In this document: positions 46,700-57,444 of the stretch, one piece after another
Numbering within the stretch: position 1 is the stretch's first letter
Layout: the number at the start of each line of letters is the position of its first letter
Assembly: GCF_026151205.1 (NCBI RefSeq)
Contig: NC_087079.1
Span: forward strand, 622,001 to 686,000
DNA length: 64,000 nt
Reading direction: 5' to 3'
Origin: Bolinopsis microptera
Lineage: Eukaryota > Ctenophora > Tentaculata > Lobata > Bolinopsidae
Position numbers and translations under genes: made by a program
Notes under the pieces: model-generated
What the model was told of the DNA's origin: nothing
Database searches by the model: none
What the model saw: the letters and a program-made list of their open reading frames with translations, nothing else

Positions 46700-47070
46700 A
46701 AAATGCACCATCTTAGGGGGGCAAAATCGTCGTTTAAATATGGGACAATTCTGAAAAACTTAACTGAGGTACTAGCAAAACTGCTCGTTTTGCTCTAGAA
46801 ATACACTTTTTTAGAGATTTTACCAGCATATCACTGAAATGACCTAATTTGTTCAATTTTAGGGAAGGGTGCCAAAAGGGGAGTGGGTGCGAATAGGGGG
46901 GCGCTTTTTTTTTTCAACACGAAATGTTGCTCCTGACTCTTTAAATCAGTTGTTTGCAGTGGCGTAACGTTGCTTGTTGGCGCCCCCGCCAAAAATGCAA
47001 CATTATGTTTCTAGAGCAAAACAAGCATTTTTACTAATATGGAGCCTTCCTCCCCCAAGACACCCCCTCC
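46700..47070. mobile_element. hAT-related repeat fragments, two in opposite orientation
   Basis: 46710-46915 parallels 9165-9360 (for example GGTACTAGCAAAACTGCTCG versus AGTACTAGCAAAACTGCGCG). At 46958 a second fragment begins CAGTGGCGTAACGTTGC followed by GGCGCCCCC, the reverse complement of the 9.4 kb terminus. No transposase coding remains. Confidence 0.6.
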
Positions 47071-47208
47071 CCCAGCGGGCCCTTTGATACCCATTTTTCT
47101 CCACATCTGTCCAACAAGCATGAGATTGTTTATCTCCTTGCTGTCGTCAAGCCCCATTTCCCCCCGCAGGATGTATACATAAATGTGGTCCCCTTGTTTA
47201 GGTGGAGT

Positions 47209-47406
47209 CTAACTGAGCTGGTCGCCAGACGCCAGTTCCAGACTCTTGAGGAAATCTTGGGCCTCTGCAACACTATCTGTAATTATTTTTTGCATCAGTG
47301 ACCGGACGGCTTCGGTTTCTTGTGGGCTGGAGGGTAAATCCATAGTCCTAGTCCTTACCTTAACCCTCATAATGTAGTCGATTACAATTATGAAAAGATA
47401 GGGCAC
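47209..47406 (-). pseudogene. LINE reverse transcriptase fragment
   Basis: The minus-strand frame contains PYLFIIVIDYIMR, the strand/turn upstream of the YADD region in many LINE reverse transcriptases, followed by DLPSSPQETEAVRSLM, which resembles the sequence after the catalytic region. The catalytic Asp pair itself is missing, so the fragment is inactive. Confidence 0.5.
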
Positions 47407-47423
47407 CAGAGAATCAGCAAGAT

Positions 47424-47839
47424 CAGTTTGGAATGCGTTGGAAAGAGCATTTTTTGATGTAAGAGTGTTTCACGCTCCTGCTCCAACCAACGCCGCTAAA
47501 CCAATTCCTATGATGTATTCGGCTCACGAGACTGAGAAGAAAAGAGCATATAATGCAAGGGTCCTAGAAGTGGAAAAAGCTACCTTTACACCTTTAGTTT
47601 TCTCCACAATAGGAGGCATGGGAGTTGAAGCGCAACGCTTGATTAAAAAGCTTGCACAAAAGATGGAATCTCCAACGGGTCAGTGTTATTCAGACTCAGT
47701 TACATATCTTAGAAAGCGCTTGCGCTTTGAGGTATTAAAGACAACGGTTATTTCGATAAGGGGGGACAGAGGGCCCAAGTTGCGATATAAACCGGACAAT
47801 ATTGAAGATTTAGATTTAAATATTGAGCCCTTTGGCTAG
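47424..47839 (+). pseudogene. Retrotransposon ORF C-terminal fragment
   Basis: An open plus-strand frame running from WNALERAFFDVRVFH through HETEKKRAYNARVLEVEKAT and FTPLVFSTIGGMGVEA to a stop at 47837-47839. This is the C-terminal block of a LINE polyprotein common in invertebrate genomes. It starts abruptly next to a minus-strand RT fragment, so the element is rearranged. Confidence 0.6.
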
Positions 47840-48339
47840 AGAATACTTTCTTGAATATTTTCGATAGTTCTTAATATTGGTAATGTTAATAATAATATAT
47901 AATGAATTGTAATTGATTGATATGTAATATTTAGGCCCGTAGCCAGTTTTCAAACCAGAGCACAGAGTGTCTCCCTGCATTATTCTTACCAGAATAAGGA
48001 ATCCTTTAGACAGACCTGAGGGCTGAGACCATCTTCAGTGATGACACGGGCGAAAGTATTTGCATAAACCATCTCTATCAGGCTCACAATATAATTAATA
48101 AGGAGTCCACGGTGGACGCTGTTAAATGCTTATAGAACACTAATAATGAATATGGCAAGGTTCTTTTTTTACTAGTCGACTTAAAAAGAGGGTGTTTGCC
48201 ATGTCTGGACAACATTTTTGATTGCATCCTTATATGGCAAAGAAGCATTTTGTAAATATTCATTCCAGTGATGGGTATAAACAAGTTTTTTGTGATATTT
48301 TATTTATAAATATAGATATGACTGCTGATTTATTTGTAG

Positions 48340-49700
48340 CGTAATGTGTTACTGTACCGCGCCGCGCACTCAATTATGCTTCTCTCAACCACATTTCGTT
48401 ACATTGGCGAAATGCGCAACTGGGCCTCAGCAAACCCTACTTGGGGTTTATGTTTATCTCCAAAAGTAGGCTCTTACTAAATCGCTCGCCCAAACATTTC
48501 ACGTGACTTTGGTTTTTTTGGTTTTGCAGCCGTACAAAACGGTGTTACATAAACCCTAATCCCAACCCTAACCCTAACCATAACCCCGAAGCTATCCATA
48601 ATCTTAACCACAACCCTAACCCTAACCCGAGCCCTAAATAATCGAATTCACGTTTTACTAGCCTGTCACGTGACCAAAACGGTTTTTTGCCCATAACTCT
48701 GCAGGGAAGCATTTTAACCCTACGTCATAGGGGGTGATTCAGAATCAGCGTCCAAAAATACACCGATCTTGATCACTTTCATGCCTAAAGGGCCTTTTCA
48801 CAAGAATTTTCTTAAAATTTGGGCGAGCGATTTAGTAGGAGCGCCAAAAGTAAAATAAATAGAACCTTTTGATAGTTTGATTTTAGGCCAAATAAATGAT
48901 AAAAGATCGCAGCTTTTTAACTTTGCAAAGTAATGATTGTTACTTCGTAAAATTGAAGAAATAGGAATGATAGTTCGCGCGGCGCGTCGAAACGGCGTCG
49001 TCTTCCAAAACTGCAGTTAAATTGTTAATGTTGGTGAAACAAAAATCTTTTCCTTTAGCTTTGAAATTAATTAAGTATTAAACATTTTTGTAAAGCGTGC
49101 ATATGGCTGGTCAAACGTTAGTTTGAGTGTTTAAGTGTTAAAACTTAAAATATTGGTTAATAATTTTGTTTTAGATGAAACAAAAATTACATTGTATTAC
49201 TGATTACTTACCCGTACCTAAAGTCAATACCATTTTGTGAAGCTGATGGAGATGCAATGTTTATTAAAGCTAAGAACGTCGCACTCTACGCATTATCACG
49301 TGACCAAAATAGTTGTTTGCCCATAACTCTCCATGAAATCATTTTTATTTTACTCGTCATGGTGAATGATTCGAAATCAGCTTCCGAAAATACACCGATC
49401 TAAATTACTTTCATACTCTAATGCTGGAGTGGGCCGGTGGCACGTGCCTCTGACGCGCTACTACTTGGCGGTGGAGATGCAAGGCATTCTTGGCCTGGTA
49501 GCACTCTAGCTCGGAACCCAACCTAAGTAACCCAAGTAAAGTAAGGTCCTTTTCACGTCACAATTTTTAAAAATTTTGTCGAGCGTGGAGCGATATAGTG
49601 AAAGCGCGTTTTGTGACGAGATCGCATCGAACCTTCGAGCAGGAAATGTATTAAAGCCTCGATTTGACAAATTAGCATTATCAATCAACGATGTCAATCC
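48340..49700. other. Dispersed-repeat debris with interstitial telomere-like motif
   Basis: Segments at 48690-48800 and 49300-49420 are diverged copies of each other (CCATAACTCTGCAG/CCATAACTCTCCAT, then AATACACCGATCT in both). CCCTAACCCTAACC-type repeats lie at 48557-48640. The motif at 48345-48400 also occurs near 16500. No gene seen. Confidence 0.55.
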
Positions 49701-50020
49701 TGTCCTTACTTTCTTTACTTTATAATGTGATCATAATAATTTGAAGAGATTTGTGTGATGAGATGACTGACGATATAATACCTAACTTCATCATATATGT
49801 GATAATTTGAGTGTGGAAGTACTGAAGGTCCACCGATTTATTATTAAAAGGAGTGATAAATAAACTGAACAGACATTTCGCCTTCGAAACTAACTTCAGT
49901 GTAAAATGTACTCTTATTGATAATTTCAATTTTTATATTGAGTAACCAGTTGGGTTTAAAGTTCTCCACTCTAGCAACCTGATTTCTTAAACGTTGTCGT
50001 TAATTCAGTGTTTTAGTTTC

Positions 50021-51363
50021 ATGGCAGGAGTTTACTTTTTCATCGGCCTTGGCTGTGCTATGATAACCATAGGTATTTCTGGATACCCACCAATTCAGCC
50101 ATGCCCTGGTGAAGGTAAATATCATGCAGTTTACACATTTAAACTATCCCATATAATGCTCTTGTTCACTTCTATCGCAAAATTTATAATAAGTGTTTCA
50201 AACTAGTAGAAGCGATGAAGAGGTCACAGCAGCCTTCTTGAAATCCAAAGATCTTGAGACATGGCATCTAAAAGTGGATTGACAATTAACAGTACAGTTC
50301 GTTCATTTTCAAACTCTGTTGCCAATGTGCTGAGTAAGATAGATCCTAACCGCTCAGTTAAGACTGCCAACGTGATAAAAAATATCAGCAGCTGGAACAA
50401 CAGTAATCTTGCCGTTTGTCCTGGTGAAGGTAAAATCCATAAATTGGCATCTTTGGGAGTCAGCTTGTCCTTTAAATTTAGTGATTGAGTGACCTTCAAC
50501 TTGCGGACAGACGAAAATTATTTTGACATTTGACTGCTCTCACAGGCCCTCGATACGGTGATTTCAAGTGCAACCATGACCGAACGCACAGAGTCTGTGC
50601 TCAGCTTGTAGACAACTCTGAAGGACAGTGCAAAGAGTTGGCTTGGAATGATGATCAACAGAGCTTTTGGCAAATCACAGGTTCAGTTTTTCCCTGTGAC
50701 ATTGACTGTAGAGTTGATAGGAAGTGGTTTCGGTAATGGTAGGAAAAACTTGTGTGTTTTTATGTCTATTTTGATTGGCTGACATCACCAAGATACTCGA
50801 TCAAACTGGTGATACTAAATCGGTTTACCGTAGTGAGTAACTCTTCAAGTAGAGATTTCCAGGAATACTGATAATTCTTTTTTAAGGGCAACAAAAGTGG
50901 AACTGGAAGACTAACATATGTAATCCTCCTAACCCTGGTGACAGCTGGTGTATCTGTATGTGGGCCACTGAAAGTCTCATAGCCAAGGTGAAGATGTTTA
51001 ATATTTAGTTTAAGAAACAAATCGGAAGATGAGTATCAATTGAATTGAAAAGGTATTAGGTACAAATATATAATAGAAATATGTACAAATGTATGATTTA
51101 TGACATGTTGCACTAAACTTATAACTGTTCGACTGACTGATTCCTTCTAGGTTGGCTGTGACAATGTGCACATTAATTGTGAGGCTACGGACATCCCCTA
51201 TCTTCTTAGATCCGTTTCTGACGGTGGATGGGATCTCTCCACATCAAGGGAATGTATTAAGAAAAAATGTCCAGAACCCAAAAACCGGCCAGAGCCCCAT
51301 CTGAACCCCAATCCTAACAAATCCTCTGGCTTGTCAGGCATCCATACACACGAATCATTGTGA
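50021..51363 (+). CDS. DUF2237-like secreted Cys-rich protein, copy A
   Basis: Exons 50021-50114, 50546-50680, 50887-50987 and 51151-51363 give 180 residues. The first exon encodes a hydrophobic signal peptide (MAGVYFFIGLGCAMITIG) and ends at CPGE/G in phase 1. A second possible first exon, 50261-50429 (MASKSGLTINSTVRSF start), also ends CPGE/G in phase 1 but lacks an obvious signal peptide; using it gives 205 residues. Core: YGDFKC, THRVCAQLVD, FWQITG, WNWKTNIC, NPGDSWCICMWATESL and VGCDNVHINCEATD. The order HxVCA, PGDxWCxC, then a Val/Glu-Ala-Thr strand matches the DUF2237 family; biochemical function is unknown. Extracellular location is inferred from the signal peptide and even Cys spacing. 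The C-terminal tail is a Pro/Asn-rich extension absent from copies B and C. Confidence 0.75.
50261..50429 (+). CDS. Possible alternative first exon of copy A
   Basis: An open exon of 56 codons plus 1 nt from ATG to GTAAAA. It ends with VCPGEG across the splice, like the first exons of copies A and B. It carries a basic, Ser/Asn-rich N-terminus with three possible NxS/T sites instead of a signal peptide. It may be an alternative first exon under its own promoter, or a remnant of a duplicated gene. Transcripts would decide. Confidence 0.45.
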
Positions 51364-51990
51364 CTAGTCTGTGTAGCTTGGTGCATCATGGGGATTTTAC
51401 TTTGAAAACATTTTATCGTTGTTTTATCTACTATCAATTATATTATAACAAATTAGCTATGAACCATACAGAACTGCTGGTGTGCAATATATTACTTGTT
51501 TTATAACGGAAGCTAGATTTATATGGAGCTTATTTACCTATTATAAAGATTGATGGTTTAATTTCTATATTAAAGCAATTTTTTGTTACTAGGTGAAATT
51601 ATTTATGATTGCCATCTATATCTTGACCCTCTTTAACTATTTGGCATCATGAATACTATTTTTATTTGGGGCTCATTTAATTAAAATAAATTGAAGTTTG
51701 ATAACACCACTATTATAATATCATCATATATTATGGTGATAAGTGGTATAATTTTTATATTTAAGCGATTGTGTTTTCCTAATATCATATTATTTATGGT
51801 TGCCATCACATCTTGACCCTCTGCATTATTTTGGCATTATGTTATTGATTTTATATTGCTATCTATCTTTATTTATATCAATGTTTTCATTACTTACTGA
51901 AAACGACTTTGGCTGATTCTGCTGGCTAATTTCATGATGCATACTTCTTGTGCTAAACCTGGAATTAACCTAATCATTATCTAGGTAGAA
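51364..51990. other. Spacer between copies A and B
   Basis: Contains a duplicated segment: ATCTTGACCCTCTTTAACTA near 51619 and ATCTTGACCCTCTGCATTAT near 51809, within roughly 190-bp repeats. No exon seen. Confidence 0.55.
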
Positions 51991-54725
51991 ATGAGATTAA
52001 CATCATCCCTCTTCTTCTTTGGAGTGGTTGCAGTTTGTACTGCTGATCTTTACTACAATCCTGCTTCACCTATAGAGGAGGTGGCAGTTTGCCCTGGGGA
52101 AGGTAACTCTGACATTCAGTTCATTTACTGCAATAGATCATAAGTTTGTTTCTGAAGTAACATTGAAATTGTATTCCAATTAAATTTTCTTTTTTTGAAG
52201 TCGCTAGAAGTCCATTCCTATCCTCAGGTCCAAGATACCAAGACTACAAGTGTAACCATGACAGTACTCACAGAGTCTGTGCTAGGCTTGTAGATAATAC
52301 TGATGGGAAATGTGATGAACTGTCGTGGGATGATGAAGACCCTGACCACCCTAGGAGTTTCTGGGATATCACTAGTAAGAACATTTGTTATTTTAATACT
52401 TTCAACACTACACACAACACATTTGTTATTTTAATACTTTCAACACTACACACAACACATACGATATAAATTATATTACAAATAATTTGAGCTCACTATG
52501 TATCAGGGCGTAAATTTAGATATTTTCATAGTACTCGTTTAAATCACTAAAATGTATCTTTTTTTGGGTATATTTTTATCGTCGAAACGTGTAACAGATG
52601 TTAGAATTTATTTATTTATGTGTGCATCATTGTAGACCAAGAACGATGGAACTGGAAGGACAAGGTGTGTGCAGCTCCCAACCCTGGTGACAGCTGGTGT
52701 ATCTGTATGTGGGCTACTGCTAGTCTTATCAAGAAGGTTAGTTTCACTTTCACTACTGCTAGTCTTATCAAGAAGGTTAGTTTCACTTTCACTACTGCTA
52801 GTCTTATCAAGAAGGTTAGTTTCACTTTCACTACTGCTAGTCTTATCAAGAAGGTTAGTTTCACTTTCACTACTGCTAGTCTTATCAAGAAGGTTAGTTT
52901 CACTTTCACCACTGCTAGTCTTATCAAGAAGGTTAGTTTCACTTTCACCACTGCTAGTCTTATCAAGAAGGTTAGTTCACTTTCACTACTGCTAGTCTTA
53001 TCAAGAAGGTTAGTTTCACTTTCACTACTGCTAGTCTTATCAAGAAGGTTAGTTTCACTTTCACTACTGCTAGTCTTATCAAGAAGGTTAGTTTCACTTT
53101 CACTACTGCTAGTCTTATCAAGAAGGTTAGTTTCACTTTCACTACTGCTAGTCTTATCAAGAAGGTTAGTTTCACTTTCACTACTGCTAGTCTTATCAAG
53201 AAGGTTAGTTTCACTTTCACTACTGCTAGTCTTATCAAGAAGGTTAGTTTCACTTTCACTACTGCTAGTCTTATCAAGAAGGTTAGTTTCACTTTCACTA
53301 CTGCTAGTCTTATCAAGAAGGTTAGTTTCACTTTCACTACTGCTAGTCTTATCAAGAAGGTTAGTTTCACTTTCACTACTGCTAGTCTTATCAAGAAGGT
53401 TAGTTTCACTTTCACTACTGCTAGTCTTATCAAGAAGGTTAGTTTCACTTTCACTACTGCTAGTCTTATCAAGAAGGTTAGTTTCACTTTCACTACTGCT
53501 AGTCTTATCAAGAAGGTTAGTTTCACTTTCACTACTGCTAGTCTTATCAAGAAGGTTAGTTTCACTTTCACTACTGCTAGTCTTATCAAGAAGGTTAGTT
53601 TCACTTTCACTACTGCTAGTCTTATCAAGAAGGTTAGTTTCACTTTCACTACTGCTAGTCTTATCAAGAAGGTTAGTTTCACTTTCACTACTGCTAGTCT
53701 TATCAAGAAGGTTAGTTTCACTTTCACTACTGCTAGTCTTATCAAGAAGGTTAGTTTCACTTTCACTACTGCTAGTCTTATCAAGAAGGTTAGTTTCACT
53801 TTCACTACTGCTAGTGTTAACAAGAAGGTTAGTTTCACTTTCATTACTGCTAGTCTTAACAAGAAGGTTAGTTTCACTTTCATTACTGCTAGTCTTAACA
53901 AGAAGGTTAGTTTCACTTTCACTTTCACTACTGCTAGTCTTATCAAGAAGGTTAGTTTCACTTTCACTACTGCTAGTTTTATCAAGAAAGTTAGTTTCCC
54001 TTTCAGTTATACTTCGTAAATTCTATCACATTAGTACTTTTTTGGCCAACTTAAATGATTTATGTTAAGTTTAAACCATGTAAGAATAATATTGTATTAA
54101 TGTATAATGTATAATGATTAATGTATATATGTCTAATATTGCAGGCTAAGTCTGGTTAAAACTGCTCTTCAAGATCATGAACAAAATATCCAAAACTTTG
54201 TTGTGATTTGAACCTTCCAACCTGCAAGGTTATAATTATAAAGTTGCACAAATAAGGGGGGGGGGGGGGGGCAAATAACAAAGTTATCCTGTTTCAACTC
54301 CCTTCAATTTGTAAGCACATCGGTAGCCTTTCACAGCCTATCACAGCCTTTAGCATTTTTAATTATTATATCAAACTGCTGCGCACCGTATAAATAGATT
54401 ACCAATTACCATCTACATGCAAATAAAATATGGGTAACTGTACCTCGGAAGTAAAAGTATGCAATATCATTAATTGCACTCTTTAAGTTCATCAAGATGG
54501 AATTTACGCCGACGTGAGGTGAAAGAGATATGATGTAAAAACGAACATATCAAATTAAAACATGTAAACTTAATAATAATAACCTAACTTAATCAGGTTG
54601 GGTGCGACAATGTTCACATCCGCTGTGAGGCTACATCAGTAAACTATATGATGGAGAAATACACAGATGGCGGAGTGGACCTGGCCGATGCTAAATTGTG
54701 TCTCCAGAAGAAATGTCTGCAATAA
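51991..54725 (+). CDS. DUF2237-like secreted Cys-rich protein, copy B
   Basis: Exons 51991-52102, 52228-52374, 52636-52736 and 54597-54725 give 162 residues if the first donor after exon 3 is used. The signal peptide is MRLTSSLFFFGVVAVCTA. The core repeats the copy A pattern: CPGEG, THRVCARLVD, FWDIT, NPGDSWCICMWATASLIKK and VGCDNVHIRCEATS, ending KKCLQ. Exon sizes match copy A in phase throughout. Exon 3 is followed at once by about 32 copies of a 39-bp unit that repeats the exon end (TASLIKK) and its donor (AAG/GTTAGT). The first seven donors keep the frame and would add 0-6 units of 13 residues; a 1-nt deletion in the seventh unit puts later donors out of frame with exon 4. Confidence 0.78.
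52737..53998 (+). repeat. 39-bp minisatellite made of an exon end plus splice donor
   Basis: About 32 units. Each contains GCTAGTCTTATCAAGAAG followed by GTTAGT, the last codons of exon 3 of copy B and its 5' splice site. The unit at 52971 is 38 bp (one T lost), and one near 53906 has an extra CTTTCA. Similarity is near-perfect in the centre and lower in the last few units (ATTACTGCTAGTCTTAACAAG variants), as expected for a slippage-grown array. The 482-codon frame through it is a by-product of stop-free units. Confidence 0.95.
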
Positions 54726-54726
54726 A
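54721..54726 (+). terminator. AATAAA overlapping the copy B stop codon
   Basis: AATAAA is formed by the CAA-TAA stop context. As a poly-A signal it would give an almost absent 3' UTR, so a downstream signal is equally likely. Confidence 0.3.
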
Positions 54727-55934
54727 ATGATGGGAGTATGGACTTGGTAGAGTACTAGCATGCTTTAATTTTGGGTTTAGTTCAAATTATGAGAATCCAC
54801 TGAATCTTTGAATTCGATTAAATTTCCGGTTTTCAAATGTTGAGACCGACACTGGTAATTGTTTTTAGTTTACAATTTTGCAGTTGATGTAACTGTTATA
54901 AGTACAGACATTACAGAGTACAGAGTTTAATATATATTTTTTAGATGTAATTGTAAATTAGATTTTTCTTAAATTGATTATTATATTTTTGTTGTGACCC
55001 TTTGATAATCTGTGACCTTCAGATTTTTTCTTTTTTCAATTTCGTGCAACTGATCTGTGACCATCAGATGTTTTTTTTTCAATTTCTCGCAATTTGTTTT
55101 GAATGAATTTTAATTTTGGGATGGACTTATTTGAAGTTTGATTAATGCTATTTGGGATTTTAATGAAATTAAACTGTTTTAAATTTCAACTTTTTCTGTA
55201 TCATAGGTTATATTATCAAGTTAACTTCGTCATATGTAAACAGATAATGCGTCTAGATCTGAATAATTACACTCTGGCTGATTACCAAAGCAAGCAGATG
55301 CTACGGATAGTAACCATGGTAACTAGTAGTGTAACCATGGTAACTAGCAGTGTAACCATGGTAACTAGCAGTGTAACCATGGTAACCATACTTGCTTTGG
55401 TTGAAAGTGTTAACCAAGTTGGTTTAATAAAACATATCTTAAGAATTAATACACAGGGCAGCTGTTAATCGAACTTTTTAGTTTATAGAATAGAATATGA
55501 TAAACGCCTTTGTTAAGTTGTTTATTTATATAATGATAAAAAGCACTTTATATGCTACTGGAGTATAAGTAAGTAATTGTTATTTTCCGCATGCAACGGA
55601 CTGTGTGAGGTTATTTTAATGTATTGAATTGGTTGGAATTCTTAGCTCCTCTATGGATGAATGAATGGGTAAATAGATGAATGAATATATATATATAGGT
55701 ATATAATATAAGTCACGAATTGGTCGGCATTTCCGTGACCCAATCAAATCTGTGCCGACTTTTTTTATATAATCTCAAAACTTGACTTTTATTGTTTATA
55801 AAAAATGTAACATAACCATGTATCAACAATCTTTACTCTCATTCTCAAATCTCATCACTCAACTAGACACTAAACCTCACTGTTAATTGTTATATTTAAC
55901 TAGACACTAAACTTCACTGTTAATTGTTATAGCT
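54727..55934. other. Spacer between copies B and C
   Basis: Four copies of a 21-bp unit containing GTAACCATGGTAACTAG lie at 55310-55386. No exon recognised; the 107-codon frame across them is not supported. Confidence 0.5.
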
Positions 55935-56811
55935 ATGAAGTACACGCTATCCCTGCTCCTCTGCTTGGTTTCTGTCTGTAGCGCGGCTTACCCTCCTCTA
56001 GAACCCTGCCCCGGAGAAAACCGTGGTCACCCACGTAAGTAACCATGGTAACCAATAGTGCTGCATACTATTCATATTATCATTTGTAAATGTGCCGAAA
56101 TTGTTTTTGATATGATAGTTATATATGCAAACCTAGCTTAACCTGTGTTAATCTCCAACATTGCTGTATTAAATGTAAAACCAGCACCTCCCCATCAGGT
56201 GGCAAGTACGGAGACGAGAAGTGCCACCACTCCCGCACTCACAGAGTGTGCGCTAAGATAGTTGATAAGAGCAGCGGGCAGTGCACAGCTGTAGAGTGGG
56301 GGGAGAGGAACTTCTGGGAGATTACCAGTCAGGAGAGGTACAACTGGAAGAACAGTGTGTGTTACGGCAGGAACCCTGGGGAGCACTGGTGTATCTGTAT
56401 GTGGGCTACTGCCAATATGATAAACCAGGTCAGTTGTAACCCCCCCCGGCCCCCCCCCCCCAGTTGTACCCCCCCCCCCCCCCCCCCCCCTCCCCGGCGC
56501 GCCCCCCCCCCCCATTTAACTTAAGGTTGGTGGTGTTGTTTTTACCATTGTTAGAGTTGGCTCAAAATGTGTAATTTGCTACCGCCTACCACCCGTATAC
56601 ACGGTGCAGATTGTAAAGTACACGATGTTAACTCGATTTAACGCTGCAGGTGGGGTGTGATAATGTGGATATAAACTGTGCTGCTACTGACATTCCGTAC
56701 GTTCTTTCCCGGATGGAGGACAGTCGGGGTCGCTGTTCAGGTTCTACTCGCTGGGATTTGAAGGAAACCAAGGAGTGCTTGCAGAGGAAGTGTCCTGAGC
56801 CGGAATCCTGA
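55935..56811 (+). CDS. DUF2237-like secreted Cys-rich protein, copy C
   Basis: Exons 55935-56034, 56199-56428 and 56650-56811 give 163 residues. The signal peptide is MKYTLSLLLCLVSVCSA. The mature part runs CPGENRGHP, YGDEKCHHSRTHRVCAKIVD, FWEITSQERYNWKNSVC, NPGEHWCICMWATANMINQ, VGCDNVDINCAATD, ending KCPEPES. The region encoded by exons 2 and 3 in copies A and B is one exon here, so an intron has been lost or was gained in the other copies. PGD of the family motif is PGE in this copy. The donor after exon 2 (CAG/GTCAGT) leads into a C-homopolymer tract in which CAGTTGTA is duplicated (56430 and 56460). Confidence 0.75.
56430..56515. repeat. Poly-C tract at the copy C donor
   Basis: Two C-rich runs separated by a second CAGTTGTACCCC, a duplicate of the intron start. 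Sequence accuracy in the homopolymer is doubtful. Confidence 0.7.
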
Positions 56812-57444
56812 TCTGAGCAAAATTGAACAAAGGAATGTAACTCGCAACCACACGTTCTATGAACGTTTATTTAAACGTTTTATAGATAGAATAATCAAAT
56901 TTATATGATATATAATGTGATTTGCATGATATATAATATGATTTATATGATAGAGTTTGGAAAGTTTTCAGATGAAATATTTTAATTTTATATCACAGAT
57001 TTTCTAAATTTATATCTAGTACAGTTTTTATACGGACATAATTTTATATGATGATTTTATATTGCAAATTAAAATATTGATTGATTATTGATTTGATTAA
57101 ATTAGAGCCATGATATTATGGATCTACGGGATTGTGACCTTCCGAACTTTTTAAATATTTTGTACCAATTTCTTTAATCATTGTTTTTTATTTTTTAAAC
57201 TAAGAAGTTTTTTATTCTTCTAATGTTTAATCGTGACCTTCACTTGTGACCCCCAGTGTACAGGATTGTATTTCATGTATTTTTATACATTTTGTTGTTA
57301 TTTTACCAACATGACATTGTTTTGCTGAGTTATCCAAGATTTTCGAATATTATTTAAATATAAATTGTCTTCATAAGTTCCTTCAAGGTTCCTTCGAGTC
57401 TGATATCTAACATTTAATCTCTATATTTAGCTGCAAGACTCACA
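56812..57444. other. Spacer before the phosphate carrier
   Basis: AT-rich. The stretch from 57420 to 57444 may be the 5' UTR of the next gene. Nothing else recognised. Confidence 0.5.

Noticed and set aside
52620-54068. Single 482-codon protein through the 39-bp array
   Set aside because: Only its beginning is coding (exon 3 of DUF2237-like copy B). The conserved continuation VGCDNV is at 54597, after splicing, as in the paralogues.
55145-55468. 107-codon frame including VTMVTSS repeats
   Set aside because: Repeat part comes from GTAACCATGG units; no supporting coding evidence.
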